Below are positions 63,742 through 64,000 of a stretch of DNA of 64,000 bases, in pieces. Source of the DNA: Billgrantia azerbaijanica. Lineage in GTDB: Bacteria > Pseudomonadota > Gammaproteobacteria > Pseudomonadales > Halomonadaceae. The notes under the pieces were generated by a model. The model did no database searches, was not told the DNA's origin, and worked only from the letters and a program-made list of their open reading frames with translations. The translations under genes were made by a program, and so were the position numbers. Where the stretch lies: NCBI GenBank assembly GCA_004551485.1, contig SBLD01000003.1, forward strand, positions 186,001 through 250,000. The letters are read 5' to 3'. Positions within the stretch are counted from its first letter, which is position 1, and each line of letters begins with the position of its first letter.

Positions 63742-64000
63742 TTACTGGACCTGGCTTACCATGTAGTCCACGGCGGCCTTCACCTCCTCGTCGCTGAGGC
63801 TCATGTTGCCGCCCTTGGCGGGCATGGCATTGAAGCCGTTGATGGCGTGGTCGTAGAGGGTGTCGATGCCCTTCTCGACGCGCGGTCCCCAGGCTTCCGC
63901 GTCGCCCGCGATCGGGGCGCCGGCGGCACCGGTCATGTGGCAGGCCATGCAGGCCTGGTTGTAGACCGCCTCGCCATCCGCTTCCGCCTGGGCAGTGGAG
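63742..64000 (-). CDS. Cytochrome c5-like protein (partial, 5' end beyond the window)
   Basis: The C-terminal 85 residues are present; the gene starts past base 64000. A haem c site CMACH lies near the visible N-terminal edge (EAVYNQACMACHMTGAAGAP), and the Met ligand region is FNAMPAKGGNMSLSDEEVKAAVDYMV, as in cytochrome c5/c555 proteins. Probably a periplasmic, perhaps membrane-attached, electron carrier; an electron donor to NosZ or NirS is possible. Convergent with nosZ copy 2. Confidence 0.85.
   Translation of the reverse strand, partial: STAQAEADGEAVYNQACMACHMTGAAGAPIAGDAEAWGPRVEKGIDTLYDHAINGFNAMPAKGGNMSLSDEEVKAAVDYMVSQVQ

Overview
The window is about 68% GC by eye, has tightly packed genes, and encodes acidic proteins. 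Gene order (gshB-tonB-yqgE-ruvX-pyrB; xseB-ispA-dxs) and protein flavour point to a denitrifying, probably halophilic gammaproteobacterium of the Halomonas type. That assignment is inference; no rRNA or tRNA gene is present to anchor it.

Positions 1-32.2 kb are mostly housekeeping and catabolism. They hold the gshB tail, tonB, yqgE, ruvX and pyrB; a lysine/pipecolate pair (amaB-amaA-like) between a LysR and an Lrp regulator; an NhaC antiporter; a small cysteine-rich protein behind a perfect FNR/Dnr-type palindrome; and a Bcr/CflA exporter. Next come tyrosine/homogentisate catabolism (hmgA-fahA-maiA) with MarR and IclR regulators, an enoyl-CoA hydratase, a D-serine-dehydratase-like enzyme, purine permease plus 8-oxoguanine deaminase, serA, xseB-ispA-dxs-djlA, a PAQR/hemolysin III protein, ribA, hemE-vanZ and a periplasmic PPIase.

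Positions 32.3-43.5 kb form a nitrite-reduction block: ccmF-ccmG-ccmH-ccmI (no ccmABCDE), a Dnr-type Crp/Fnr regulator, nirS (cytochrome cd1), a NapC/NirT multihaem cytochrome fused to a haem-binding domain, a cupredoxin, an unknown exported protein and a CusF-like copper protein. On the opposite strand lie a SafE-type membrane protein and a sigma-54 activator. The nir haem d1 genes and norCB are not in the window.

Positions 44.6-63.7 kb are a greatly expanded nitrous-oxide block: an OprC/NosA-type copper receptor, nosR copy 1 with a ferredoxin-NADP reductase, two unknown small genes, nosR copy 2, nosZ copy 1, nosD, nosF, nosY, nosL, nosR copy 3 and nosZ copy 2. Three full-length nosR and two full-length nosZ share one nosDFYL set. 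The nosR 3' halves (copies 1 and 2) are almost identical in DNA while the 5' halves differ, and nosZ is a mosaic, which suggests ongoing gene conversion. The window closes inside a c5-like cytochrome gene on the minus strand.

FNR/Dnr-type palindromes with a -10-like element about 28-30 bases from the box centre lie upstream of the cysteine-rich gene, nirS, nosR1, nosR2 and, in degenerate form, hemE; ccmF has a box with a poor -10. This ties haem supply, cytochrome maturation, nitrite reduction and N2O reduction into one probable anaerobic/NO regulon, with the regulator encoded just upstream of nirS.
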